NCBI GenBank assembly: GCA_937926325.1 | Contig: CALAZQ010000487.1 | Span: 1-11,111 of the forward strand | DNA from: an uncultured Planctomycetaceae bacterium | GTDB lineage: Bacteria > Planctomycetota > Planctomycetia > Pirellulales > UBA1268 | Direction of reading: 5' to 3' | DNA length: 11,111 nucleotides | Shown here: piece after piece, positions 1 through 6,660 of the stretch | Numbering within the stretch: the first letter of the stretch is position 1 | Layout of the letters: the number at the start of each line of letters is the position of its first letter | Notes under the pieces: model-generated | What the model saw: the letters and a program-made list of their open reading frames with translations, nothing else | Told to the model about the DNA's origin: nothing | The model's database searches: none | Made by a program: the position numbers and the translations under genes

Positions 1-1
1 A

Positions 2-1885
2 GCCGAAGCAGCCGAGGAGGCCCCCCGGCCGGTGCCGATTCGCAGCCGGCAGAGCCGCCGCGTCAAGCAGCTGGAACTCGACCTCGCCCCTGATCCGGCC
101 GGCGACTATACCCTGCCCTCGCTCGACCTGCTGCTGCCGCCTGAGCAGCTTGCCCTCGAGGAACAAGAGGCCGAGGTCCGCGAGCGGGCCCGCGTGCTCG
201 AGCAGACCTTCGCCAACTTCGGCTTCAAGGTGCGGGTGGTCGAGATCGAGACCGGGCCGGTCATCTCGCAGTATGAGATCGAGCTGGAAGCCGGCCTGCG
301 GCTGGCCAAGATCACCAACCTGGCTGATGACCTGGCCATCGCCCTCCGGGTGCCGGCGGTCCGGATCGTCGCGCCGATTCCAGGCAAGAACTCGGTCGGC
401 GTCGAGGTGCCCAACACCGATCGGCAGATGGTGCGGCTGCGGGAGGTGATGGAGGAGACCCAGGCCAAGACCCGGACCATGAAGATTCCGGTCTATCTCG
501 GCAAGGACGTCGCCGGCAACCCGATGGCGGTCGACCTGGCCAGCATGCCCCACCTGCTGATCGCCGGCCGGACCGGTACCGGCAAGAGCGTCTGCCTCAA
601 CTCGATCATCGTCTCGATGCTGATGACCCGGCGGCCCGACGAGGTCCGGATGCTGATGATTGACCCCAAGATGGTCGAACTGACGCCTTACAAGTCGCTG
701 CCGCACCTGATGCACCCGGTCGTCACCGACATGAAGAAGGCCGAGGCGATCCTCGCCTGGGCGGTCGACAAGATGGAGCAGCGGTACGCCCTGCTGGCCC
801 GGGCCGGCGTCCGGCACCTGACGCAGTACAACGCCCTCGGCCGCGAGGAACTCCTCAAGCGAATCAACCCCGAAAGCCAGGAAGAGGCCGACGCCATTCC
901 GACGACCATGCCGTTCATCGTGATGATCGCCGACGAGATCGCCGACATGATGATGACCGCCGGCAAGGAGATCGAGCAGTACATCATCCGGCTGGCCCAG
1001 AAGAGCCGGGCGGTTGGCATCCATCTGATTTTGGCCACCCAGAAACCGACGGTCGATGTCATCACCGGCCTGATCAAGAGCAACCTGCCGGCACGGATCG
1101 CCTTCCAGGTGGCCAGCCGAACCGACAGCCGGGTGGTGCTCGACGAATGTGGGGCAGAGAAGCTGCTCGGGAACGGCGACATGCTCTTCCTCTCGCCCGG
1201 CACCAGCCTGACCCTCCGTGGCCAGGGCACGTTTGTCAGTGACGACGAGATCGGTCGGGTGATGGGCACGATTGGCACCGCCGAGCCGCAGTACGCCGCC
1301 GAACTGGTCAACCTGCAGCCGGCACCCTCAGGTGATGAGCCGGCCAAGGGCTCGACCGGCAAGGACCGCGACGAGCTTTATGAGGCGGCGGTCGAGGTGG
1401 TGATCCGCGAGGGCCGCGGCAGCGTCTCGCTGCTGCAGCGGGCGCTTGGTGTTGGCTACGGTCGTGGGGCCCGGCTGATCGATTACATGGCTGAGGACGG
1501 CATTGTCGGCCAGTATGCCGGCAGCCAGGCGCGTGAAGTGCTGATGACCATGGAAGAGTGGGCGGCGGCTCAGGGTGAAGAACCCGTGCCTCCCGATCCA
1601 CCACCACGCCGGCTGAAGATCAATCCACATGCCGAGGAGGAATCTGGTGAGGTAGACGAGATCGAAACAGATGAGGACGCAGGCGATACCGCCGAGGCCT
1701 GGGATGAGGCTGAAGCTGACGCGGCCGACGACGCCGACGAGGAGGTTGAAGAAGACGCCGACGACGAGGTGTCCACGGACGACGGCGATGAGGAGTACGA
1801 AGAGTACGAGGAGGAGTACGACGAAGAATACGAGGACGAGGAAGAGCCCGACGCCGATGATGCCGAAGACGAGGAAGAGGCATGA
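2..1885 (+). CDS. ftsK: DNA translocase FtsK/SpoIIIE, 5' partial (N-terminus outside window)
   Basis: FtsK-family hexameric DNA pump that moves chromosome ends through the division septum. The reading frame is open to the left edge and starts inside an Ala/Glu/Pro-rich linker, so the GTG at 32 is probably an internal Val; membrane segments would lie upstream. Numbering from that Val: alpha-type domain about 25-150; RecA-like motor with Walker A GRTGTGKS at 179-186 (the family usually has GATGSGKS) and Walker B IVMIADEIAD with Asp301/Glu302; then the family block ILATQKPTVDVITGLIKSN. A winged-helix gamma domain follows at about 447-509 (LLQRALGVGYGRGARLIDYM), the part that reads KOPS-like polarity sequences. 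After it comes a Pro-rich stretch and an 82-residue acidic tail (536-617, 52 Asp/Glu, no Lys/Arg), which is unusual because FtsK normally ends near gamma. The stop overlaps the next gene's ATG by 4 bp. Family assignment is very secure. Confidence 0.96.
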   Translation, partial: AEAAEEAPRPVPIRSRQSRRVKQLELDLAPDPAGDYTLPSLDLLLPPEQLALEEQEAEVRERARVLEQTFANFGFKVRVVEIETGPVISQYEIELEAGLRLAKITNLADDLAIALRVPAVRIVAPIPGKNSVGVEVPNTDRQMVRLREVMEETQAKTRTMKIPVYLGKDVAGNPMAVDLASMPHLLIAGRTGTGKSVCLNSIIVSMLMTRRPDEVRMLMIDPKMVELTPYKSLPHLMHPVVTDMKKAEAILAWAVDKMEQRYALLARAGVRHLTQYNALGREELLKRINPESQEEADAIPTTMPFIVMIADEIADMMMTAGKEIEQYIIRLAQKSRAVGIHLILATQKPTVDVITGLIKSNLPARIAFQVASRTDSRVVLDECGAEKLLGNGDMLFLSPGTSLTLRGQGTFVSDDEIGRVMGTIGTAEPQYAAELVNLQPAPSGDEPAKGSTGKDRDELYEAAVEVVIREGRGSVSLLQRALGVGYGRGARLIDYMAEDGIVGQYAGSQAREVLMTMEEWAAAQGEEPVPPDPPPRRLKINPHAEEESGEVDEIETDEDAGDTAEAWDEAEADAADDADEEVEEDADDEVSTDDGDEEYEEYEEEYDEEYEDEEEPDADDAEDEEEA

Positions 1886-2871
1886 AAGCAGCGGTCATTG
1901 ATCAGGTCGGCCCGCCAGAGGCCATTGTCGTCCGTGAACTGCCCGACCCGGTAGCGGGGCCCGGGGAGGTGCTGGTGCGGGTTCGGGCTGCGGCGGTGAA
2001 CCCGATCGACACCTATGTGCGGGCCGGTAGCGTGGCCATGCCCCTGCCCTTCCCGTTTATCGTGGGCTGCGATCTGGCCGGTGAGGTGGTGGCGGTTGGG
2101 GCCGGCGTCAATGTCTTCAAACCGGGTGACCGGGTCTGGGGCTCAAATCAGGGCGTGCTCGGCCGGCAAGGGACCTGTGCTGAGCTGGCGGCTGTACCAG
2201 CCGAGTGGCTCTATGCGACGCCCGCCGGTGTCAGCGATCGTGACGCTGCCGCTGCGGCATTGGTCGGTATCACCGCCCATCTCGGGCTGGTCCACCATGC
2301 GGCGATGCAGCCGGGAGAGACCGTACTCGTAAACGGCGGCTCGGGCGCGGTCGGCTCGATGGTGATTCAGATGGCCGGGCTGCTCGGGGCCCGGGTTGTG
2401 GCCGTCGTAGGTACCGATGCAGGGCTTGCCCGGGTCCGCGAACTTGGGGCAGTCGCCCTCGACCGTCGCAAGGCTGGCCTCACCGAGGCGATCACTGCCG
2501 CCTGTCCTGAAGGCGTGAACCTCTGGTGGGAGGCCCTCCGCGAGCCCGACTTTGATACGGCAGTCGGTAGCCTGGCCGAAAACGGACGAATGATCCTGAT
2601 GGCCGGCCGCGACGCCCGGCCCCCCTTCCCCGTCGGCCCCTTCTATGTCAAGCAGGCCCGGCTGCTCGGGTTTGTCATGTTCAAGGCGGCAGCCGAGGTC
2701 CAGGCTGCGGCTGCGGCGGACATCAACAGCTGGCTGGCAGCCGGCAGCCTGCGTGTGCCGATCGGTCGGGTGCTGCCGCTGGCGGAGACGGCGGAGGCCC
2801 ATCGGCTGCAGGAAGAGGCTACCATCCACCTCGCGGGCCCGCTTGCAGGCAAGATCGTAATCGAGCCTTAA
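1882..2871 (+). CDS. Zinc-independent MDR oxidoreductase, NADPH:quinone reductase-like
   Basis: A 329-residue medium-chain dehydrogenase/reductase of the quinone oxidoreductase branch, a soluble NAD(P)H-dependent reductase of quinones or enones. The N-terminal GroES-like half has the family pattern PGEVLVRVRAAAVNPIDTYVR followed by GCDLAGEVVAVGAGV and PGDRVWG. The Rossmann half has VLVNGGSGAVGSMVIQMA, with the nucleotide loop GGSGAVG at residues 152-158. The Cys/His set that binds catalytic and structural zinc in alcohol dehydrogenases is not seen, which supports the zinc-less QOR/zeta-crystallin group. Full length for the family, ending in the usual GKIVIEP. The ATG overlaps the ftsK stop (ATGA), so it is likely translated by coupling. 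A link in function to FtsK is not apparent. The exact substrate cannot be read from sequence. Confidence 0.9.
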   Translation: MKAAVIDQVGPPEAIVVRELPDPVAGPGEVLVRVRAAAVNPIDTYVRAGSVAMPLPFPFIVGCDLAGEVVAVGAGVNVFKPGDRVWGSNQGVLGRQGTCAELAAVPAEWLYATPAGVSDRDAAAAALVGITAHLGLVHHAAMQPGETVLVNGGSGAVGSMVIQMAGLLGARVVAVVGTDAGLARVRELGAVALDRRKAGLTEAITAACPEGVNLWWEALREPDFDTAVGSLAENGRMILMAGRDARPPFPVGPFYVKQARLLGFVMFKAAAEVQAAAAADINSWLAAGSLRVPIGRVLPLAETAEAHRLQEEATIHLAGPLAGKIVIEP

Positions 2872-2889
2872 GCTTGGCTCCGAACGAAT

Positions 2890-2895
2890 AGGAGG
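2890..2895 (+). promoter_or_regulatory. Strong Shine-Dalgarno for the YdcZ-like gene
   Basis: AGGAGG lies 5 nt before a GTG codon at 2901. It fixes a GTG start for the small membrane protein, and it is the clearest ribosome-binding site in the window. Confidence 0.8.
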
Positions 2896-2900
2896 CAACC

Positions 2901-3344
2901 GTGCAGAGTTTCTGGATCATCCTTGCCACGCTTGCCGGTGGTGCGATCGCCGTGCAGGCGGCAGCCAACAGCAGCCTGCGAACGGCGGTGGGCGATGCCC
3001 GCTATGCCGCCTTTTTTTCAATCGTCGGCACGATGCTCTGCGCGGCGGCCTTCATGTTGCTGCTGCGGCCGCCACTGCCTGCGGCAGCCGCTGTTCGGGG
3101 AACACCCTGGTGGAACTGGATTGGGGGGCCGCTGGGGGCACTCTTTGTGCTCTCCGGGGCGGCGCTCGTGCCCCGGCTGGGAGCGGCCGCCTTCATCGCG
3201 GCGGTGGTGGCAGGGCAGCTGGTCTTTTCGCTGCTCCTTGACCACTTCGGCCTGATGCATCTGCCACAGCAGTCGATCACGCCGGGCCGGGTGTTGGGAG
3301 CCGTGCTGGTATTTGCCGGAGTGCTGGCAGTGAAGTATCTCTGA
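2901..3344 (+). CDS. DMT-superfamily small transporter, YdcZ/DUF606 type
   Basis: A 147-residue inner-membrane protein resembling the five-helix YdcZ family (DMT_YdcZ), single-domain relatives of the ten-helix EamA exporters. Hydrophobic segments are seen at about residues 4-22, 36-56, 72-91, 95-113 and 128-145. Family-like marks are an early AVQAAANSSLR after helix 1, WWNWIGGPLGALFV at helix 3, and GQLVFSLLLDHFG at the end of helix 4. The last helix ends at the C-terminus. Start is the GTG at 2901 with a perfect SD. It lies 29 nt after the oxidoreductase, so probably in the same transcript. Such proteins probably pair up to form a transporter; no partner copy is next to it. Substrate unknown. 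Confidence 0.85.
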   Translation: MQSFWIILATLAGGAIAVQAAANSSLRTAVGDARYAAFFSIVGTMLCAAAFMLLLRPPLPAAAAVRGTPWWNWIGGPLGALFVLSGAALVPRLGAAAFIAAVVAGQLVFSLLLDHFGLMHLPQQSITPGRVLGAVLVFAGVLAVKYL

Positions 3345-3376
3345 GCAGCCGGGATCGACCGCGAGTGCTACCGAAT

Positions 3377-3410
3377 GCGGAAACAAGCGGGTATTCTTGA
3401 CAGTTTCCGC
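3377..3410 (+). other. Inverted repeat upstream of cimA (8-bp stem, 18-nt loop)
   Basis: GCGGAAAC at 3377-3384 is exactly mirrored by GTTTCCGC at 3403-3410. The loop contains TTGACA at 3397-3402, matching a sigma-70 -35 hexamer, but no convincing -10 was found about 17 nt further on. It sits in the 96-nt gap between the YdcZ-like gene and cimA. It could be a weak terminator of the first operon (no T tract follows), an operator for cimA, or chance. The perfect match is seen; the function is inference. Confidence 0.35.
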
Positions 3411-3440
3411 TCCCCTGCCCTTTGACCCCCAGCACCGTTC

Positions 3441-5069
3441 ATGCGCACGATCGAGATTTACGACACCACATTGCGGGACGGCTCGCAGGGCGAAGGCGTG
3501 AACTTTTCCCTCGAGGACAAGCTGGCCATCGCCCGGCGGCTTGATGAGGCGGGCGTCGATTTCATCGAGGGGGGCTACCCGCTTTCCAACCCGAAGGATG
3601 CTCAGTTCTTCGCCCGTGGCCGTGATCTCGGCCTGCAGCATGCCCGGCTCTGTGCCTTCGGCATGACCCGCCGGCGGGGCATGACGGCGGCGGCCGACCC
3701 CGGCATGCAGGCCTTGCTCGAGGCCGAAACGCCGATTGTGACGATTGTCGGCAAGACCTCGGCGTTCCATGTCGAGACCGTGCTGGGCGTGACCCGTGAA
3801 GAAAACCTGGCGATGATCGCCGACACGGTCGGCTATCTCAGCAGCCAGGGCCGCGAGGTCTTTTATGACGCCGAGCATTTTTTTGATGGCTGGAAGCTGG
3901 ACGCCGACTATTCCCTGCAGACGCTCAAGGCCGCAGCCAAAGCGGGCGCGACGCGACTGGTGCTCTGCGACACCAACGGCGGCACGCTACCGAGTGAGAT
4001 TGACGCGATTCTGCGGGCGGTGGCTGTTGATGTTGCCGTGCCGCTGGCGATCCACTGCCACAACGACTGTGACCTGGCTGTCGCCAACTCGCTGGCGGCC
4101 ATCGCCGCGGGCGCCGTCCAGGTGCAGGGCACGATTAACGGCATCGGTGAGCGGTGTGGCAATGCCGATCTGATTTCGGTGGCGGCAAACCTGGCCCTCA
4201 AGCTCAGCGACTACACCGTCCTGGTCGGGGCAGCTGGTGGCACCAGTGGGGTGGCCCACCTGACCGAACTCTCGCGGTTTGTCTACGAGACGGCCAACAT
4301 GTCGTACCGACCCGGCCAGCCGTTTGTCGGGGCGAGTGCCTTTGCTCACAAGGGTGGTATGCACGTCCATGCAGTGGCCAAGGCGACCGAGTCGTATGAG
4401 CACATTCCTCCTGAGGCGGTTGGCAACTCACGACGGATCCTGGTGAGTGAACTCTCGGGCCGGTCGAACATTGCGGCGCTTGTCACCCGGCCCGACGTCA
4501 AGAACGATCGGACCCTGCTCGACCGGGTGCTGGCCGAGGTCTGCCGGCTGGAGAACGAAGGCTGGCAGTTCGAGGCGGCCGGGGCCTCGTTTGACCTGCT
4601 GGTCGATCGCTGTGCCGGCACCTTTCGGCCGCAGTTCACCAAGCTCGCCTACAACGTCGCGGTGGAAAGCCGGGAGGATGCGGGCGACGGCGTTCGCACC
4701 GAGGCGACAGTCAAACTGGCGGTCGGTGCGGAAATTCGGCACGAGGTGGCCGAAGGGGACGGGCCGGTCAATGCCCTCGATGCCGCCCTCCGCAAGGCGC
4801 TTGAGCAGGCCTTTCCCAGCCTCGCGCGGATGCACCTGCTCGACTACAAGGTGCGGGTGATCAATGCCCAGGAAGGCACGGCGGCCAAGGTGCGGGTCTC
4901 AATTGAAAGCACTGACGGCGAGCGGGTCTGGGGCACGGTGGGCGTGAGCGAGAACGTGATTGAGGCGAGTTGGCTGGCGCTCGCTGATTCCTTTCACTTT
5001 TTTCTTGGAACGGTTCCTCCACCAGCAGAATCGCCGGCAACAGACGCCCCGGCGGTGGTGTCGTCGTGA
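3441..5069 (+). CDS. cimA: (R)-citramalate synthase
   Basis: Condenses pyruvate with acetyl-CoA to (R)-citramalate, the threonine-independent route to 2-oxobutyrate and isoleucine. The protein has 542 residues, normal for the long CimA form. It opens with the DRE-TIM metallolyase signature YDTTLRDGSQGEGVNFS (Arg12/Asp13), has HCHND at 205-209 whose two His should bind the divalent metal, and GIGERCGNADL with Asn241 as a further ligand. FVGASAFAHKGGMHVHAV and ELSGRSN follow, as in LeuA/CimA proteins. Residues about 409-530 form a LeuA-type regulatory domain (VNALDAALRKAL, DYKVRVI), where isoleucine feedback would act. The short spacing of the motif block and TTLRDGSQG fit CimA rather than 2-isopropylmalate synthase. 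No clear SD precedes the ATG at 3441. Its stop overlaps pdxA. Confidence 0.94.
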   Translation: MRTIEIYDTTLRDGSQGEGVNFSLEDKLAIARRLDEAGVDFIEGGYPLSNPKDAQFFARGRDLGLQHARLCAFGMTRRRGMTAAADPGMQALLEAETPIVTIVGKTSAFHVETVLGVTREENLAMIADTVGYLSSQGREVFYDAEHFFDGWKLDADYSLQTLKAAAKAGATRLVLCDTNGGTLPSEIDAILRAVAVDVAVPLAIHCHNDCDLAVANSLAAIAAGAVQVQGTINGIGERCGNADLISVAANLALKLSDYTVLVGAAGGTSGVAHLTELSRFVYETANMSYRPGQPFVGASAFAHKGGMHVHAVAKATESYEHIPPEAVGNSRRILVSELSGRSNIAALVTRPDVKNDRTLLDRVLAEVCRLENEGWQFEAAGASFDLLVDRCAGTFRPQFTKLAYNVAVESREDAGDGVRTEATVKLAVGAEIRHEVAEGDGPVNALDAALRKALEQAFPSLARMHLLDYKVRVINAQEGTAAKVRVSIESTDGERVWGTVGVSENVIEASWLALADSFHFFLGTVPPPAESPATDAPAVVSS

Positions 5070-6070
5070 GCTCGCAGGCACCGCCACCGCCCCGGCTGGC
5101 CGTGACGATGGGCGACCCGGCTGGCGTTGGCCCCGAGCTTTGTCTGCGGCTGCTGGCTGCGGCCGCGGATGGGCAGTTCAGTGAATGCCTGCCGGTGGTG
5201 TTTGGCAGTGCTACGGTGCTGCAGCAGGTGGCTGACCGGTTGGGGCTGGCATGCCGATTCCCACGGGTGACCGACCCTGCTGCTGCAACGGATGCTGCGG
5301 TCTACGACATCAGCAGTGATGCGCTGGACGCAATTGAGCCGGGGCGGGTTTCGGCAGCGGCTGGTGATGCCGCCTTCCAGTACTGCACGACGGCAATCGA
5401 CGCGGCTCTCGCCGGCACGGTGGCCGGCATTGTCACGGCGCCACTAAACAAAGAGGCCCTGCACGCCGCTGGCCACCACTACCCCGGCCACACCGAGTTG
5501 TTTGCGGAACGGCTGGCGGCCGACTGCAGCTGCATGATGCAGTATGCCGATGATATTGCCTGCAGCTTCGTGACCACCCACGTCGGCTATGCCGAGGTGC
5601 CGGGGCTGCTGACGACTACGCGGATCGGTGAGGTGCTCGACCTGACTGACGCAGGCCTCCGCCGCATTCGGGGCCGGCCGCCGCGGCTGCTGGTCTGCGG
5701 GCTTAATCCGCACGCCGGTGAGCATGGTCTGTTTGGCAATCGCGAGGAAGAACGGCTGATCGCCCCGGCGGTCTCCGCCGCCGTGGCCCGGGGGATCGAC
5801 GCCACCGGCCCGGTGCCCGGCGACACCGCCTTCACGCCCCAGGCCCGCCAGCGGTATGACGCCGTTGTCTGCATGTACCACGATCAGGGCCACATTCCCG
5901 TGAAGATGATTGCTTTCGACCGGGCGGTGAACATCACCCTCGGCCTGCCGGTGCCGAGGACGAGCGTTGACCACGGCACCGCCTTCGACATCGCGTGGCA
6001 GGGCGTCGCCGACCCCGGCAGCCTGTTCGCCGCCGTGCGGCTCGCGGCCAGGCTGACGTGTCAGGGTTGA
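5066..6070 (+). CDS. pdxA: 4-hydroxythreonine-4-phosphate dehydrogenase family (PdxA or PdxA2)
   Basis: NAD-dependent, metal-requiring decarboxylating dehydrogenase; classical PdxA oxidises 4-phosphohydroxy-L-threonine in DXP-dependent vitamin B6 synthesis. The protein has 334 residues, normal length. Motifs: VTMGDPAGVGPE (about 13-24), TAPLNKEAL, YPGHTE with His142, TTHVGY with His172, NPHAGEHGLFG from Asn214, MYHDQGHIPVK with His272, and RTSVDHGTAFDIA. The three His correspond to the family metal ligands. The GTG at 5066 must be the start because the first ATG lies inside the MGDPAG motif; it overlaps the cimA stop as GTGA, so coupling is likely. HDQGHIPVK resembles the PdxA2 (threonate/erythronate 4-phosphate dehydrogenase) wording more than the HDQG-LPVLK of enterobacterial PdxA, so the substrate is uncertain even though the family is secure. 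Confidence 0.9.
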   Translation: MSSQAPPPPRLAVTMGDPAGVGPELCLRLLAAAADGQFSECLPVVFGSATVLQQVADRLGLACRFPRVTDPAAATDAAVYDISSDALDAIEPGRVSAAAGDAAFQYCTTAIDAALAGTVAGIVTAPLNKEALHAAGHHYPGHTELFAERLAADCSCMMQYADDIACSFVTTHVGYAEVPGLLTTTRIGEVLDLTDAGLRRIRGRPPRLLVCGLNPHAGEHGLFGNREEERLIAPAVSAAVARGIDATGPVPGDTAFTPQARQRYDAVVCMYHDQGHIPVKMIAFDRAVNITLGLPVPRTSVDHGTAFDIAWQGVADPGSLFAAVRLAARLTCQG

Positions 6071-6084
6071 TCGGGAGAAGGCGA

Positions 6085-6112
6085 TCACCACGAAGGCACG
6101 AAGAGCACGAAG
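6085..6112 (+). repeat. Left 28-bp inverted repeat arm
   Basis: Arm beginning TCACCACGAAGG, with CACGAAG at 6089-6095, 6097-6103 and 6106-6112. It matches the complement of 6568-6595 at 27 of 28 positions. It starts 14 nt after the pdxA stop, so it may also act as the 5' side of a transcript hairpin. Confidence 0.85.
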
Positions 6113-6156
6113 CGGAGGAAGGGGCGTCGGGGTTCGGTGGTGGGGTGGACAATTTT

Positions 6157-6176
6157 GGAAGCCGCCAGGCGGAAGC
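6157..6176 (+). repeat. Inner inverted segment matching the array unit
   Basis: GGAAGCCGCCAGGCGGAAGC. Its complement shares the outer 8 nt on each side (GCTTCCGC and CGGCTTCC) with the core of every array unit, the last being at 6537-6555. The middle differs. It may be a degenerate inverted copy of the unit core and would let the element fold as a nested hairpin. Confidence 0.5.
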
Positions 6177-6555
6177 CGGCGGACCGGCAGTCGTTGTTCG
6201 CGCGGTGTCAGGAATGCTGCGTGTCCAGTCGCTTCCGCTCCCGGCTTCCTATTCTAAAAAACGTTCGCTGTCGTGAGCCGGCGGACCGGCAGTGGTTGTT
6301 CGCGCGGTGTCAGGAGTGCGGCATGTCCGGTCGCTTCCGCTCCCGGCTTCCTATTCCAAAAAACGTTCGCTGTCGTGAGCCGGCGGACCGGCAGTCGTTG
6401 TTCGCGCGGTGTCGGGAGTGCTGCGTGTCCGGTCGCTTCCGCTCCCGGCTTCCTATTCTAAAAAACGTTCGCTGTCGTGAGCCGGCGGACCGGCAGTGGT
6501 TGTTCGCGCGGTGTCAGGAGTGCGGCATGTCCGGTCGCTTCCGCTCCCGGCTTCC
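6175..6555 (+). repeat. 102-bp tandem repeat, about 3.7 copies, A-B-A-B order
   Basis: Unit starts (GCCGGCGGACCGG) fall at 6175, 6277, 6379 and 6481, exactly 102 bp apart; the last copy matches for 75 bp and then changes into the right flank. Copies 1 and 3 share GCAGTCG and TGCTGCGTG; copies 2 and 4 share GCAGTGG and TGCGGCATG. Copies 2 and 4 are identical over the 75 bp, while 1 and 3 differ at three sites. This points to a 204-bp A-B dimer that was duplicated. Each unit holds GCCGG-CGGA-CCGGC (5-bp stem), an AT-rich TAAAAAACG stretch, and an imperfect palindrome described among the findings. Confidence 0.93.
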
Positions 6556-6567
6556 GGTGAAGAAATC

Positions 6568-6595
6568 CTTCGTGTTCTTCGTGCCTTCGTGGTGA
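6568..6595 (+). repeat. Right 28-bp inverted repeat arm
   Basis: Arm beginning CTTCGTGTTCTTCGTG, with three CTTCGTG heptamers. It is the inverse complement of 6085-6112 except for one T in place of C. It ends 65 nt before the SDR start codon, so the SDR promoter must lie in the array, the arm or the short remaining leader. Confidence 0.85.
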
Positions 6596-6648
6596 ATCAG
6601 CCTTGCCTGCTGTATCGTGTCGGTCGGATGACGAACAGAGACAACTGC

Positions 6649-6653
6649 GAGGA
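6649..6653 (+). promoter_or_regulatory. Shine-Dalgarno deciding the SDR start
   Basis: GAGGA, 7 nt before the ATG at 6661. It favours this start over the in-frame ATG at 6628 and over a GTG at 6496 lying inside the tandem repeat. Confidence 0.65.
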
Positions 6654-6660
6654 AATCACG

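Larger units (their letters stand above)
6085..6595. mobile_element. Candidate non-autonomous (MITE-like) element with 28-bp inverted repeat ends
   Basis: The gap between pdxA and the SDR gene is filled by a structure bounded by 28-nt arms at 6085-6112 and 6568-6595 that are inverse complements with one mismatch. The mismatch would be a G-U pair in RNA. Inside lie a short second inverted pair (6157-6176 against 6537-6555) and a 102-bp tandem array. There is no transposase or other credible gene and no clear target-site duplication, so mobility is inferred only from the shape. Each arm is itself three copies of CACGAAG spaced 8-9 nt. I recall similar CACGAAG/CACGGAG-rich intergenic repeats from other bacterial genomes but could not check this. 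Confidence 0.5.

Noticed and set aside
32..34. GTG as the true start of FtsK
   Set aside because: The frame is open upstream to the window edge with linker-like residues, and the membrane domain is missing, so the gene is cut by the window.
1620..1898. Arg/Pro-rich antisense frames opposite the ftsK acidic tail
   Set aside because: They are complements of Asp/Glu codon runs and have no family features.
6175..6555. CRISPR array
   Set aside because: The 102-bp units repeat throughout with no unique spacers, and no cas genes are nearby.
6137..6595. 152-codon open frame through the tandem array, giving a 34-residue repeat with CxxC motifs
   Set aside because: The period is a multiple of three and GC-rich, so open frames arise freely. 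Six of seven variable sites change the amino acid, no SD precedes the GTG, and the frame ends inside the right inverted repeat arm.
6496..6660. Longer N-terminus for the SDR starting at GTG 6496 or ATG 6628
   Set aside because: The added residues come from the repeat and leader, and are not SDR-like. A well-placed GAGGA supports the ATG at 6661.
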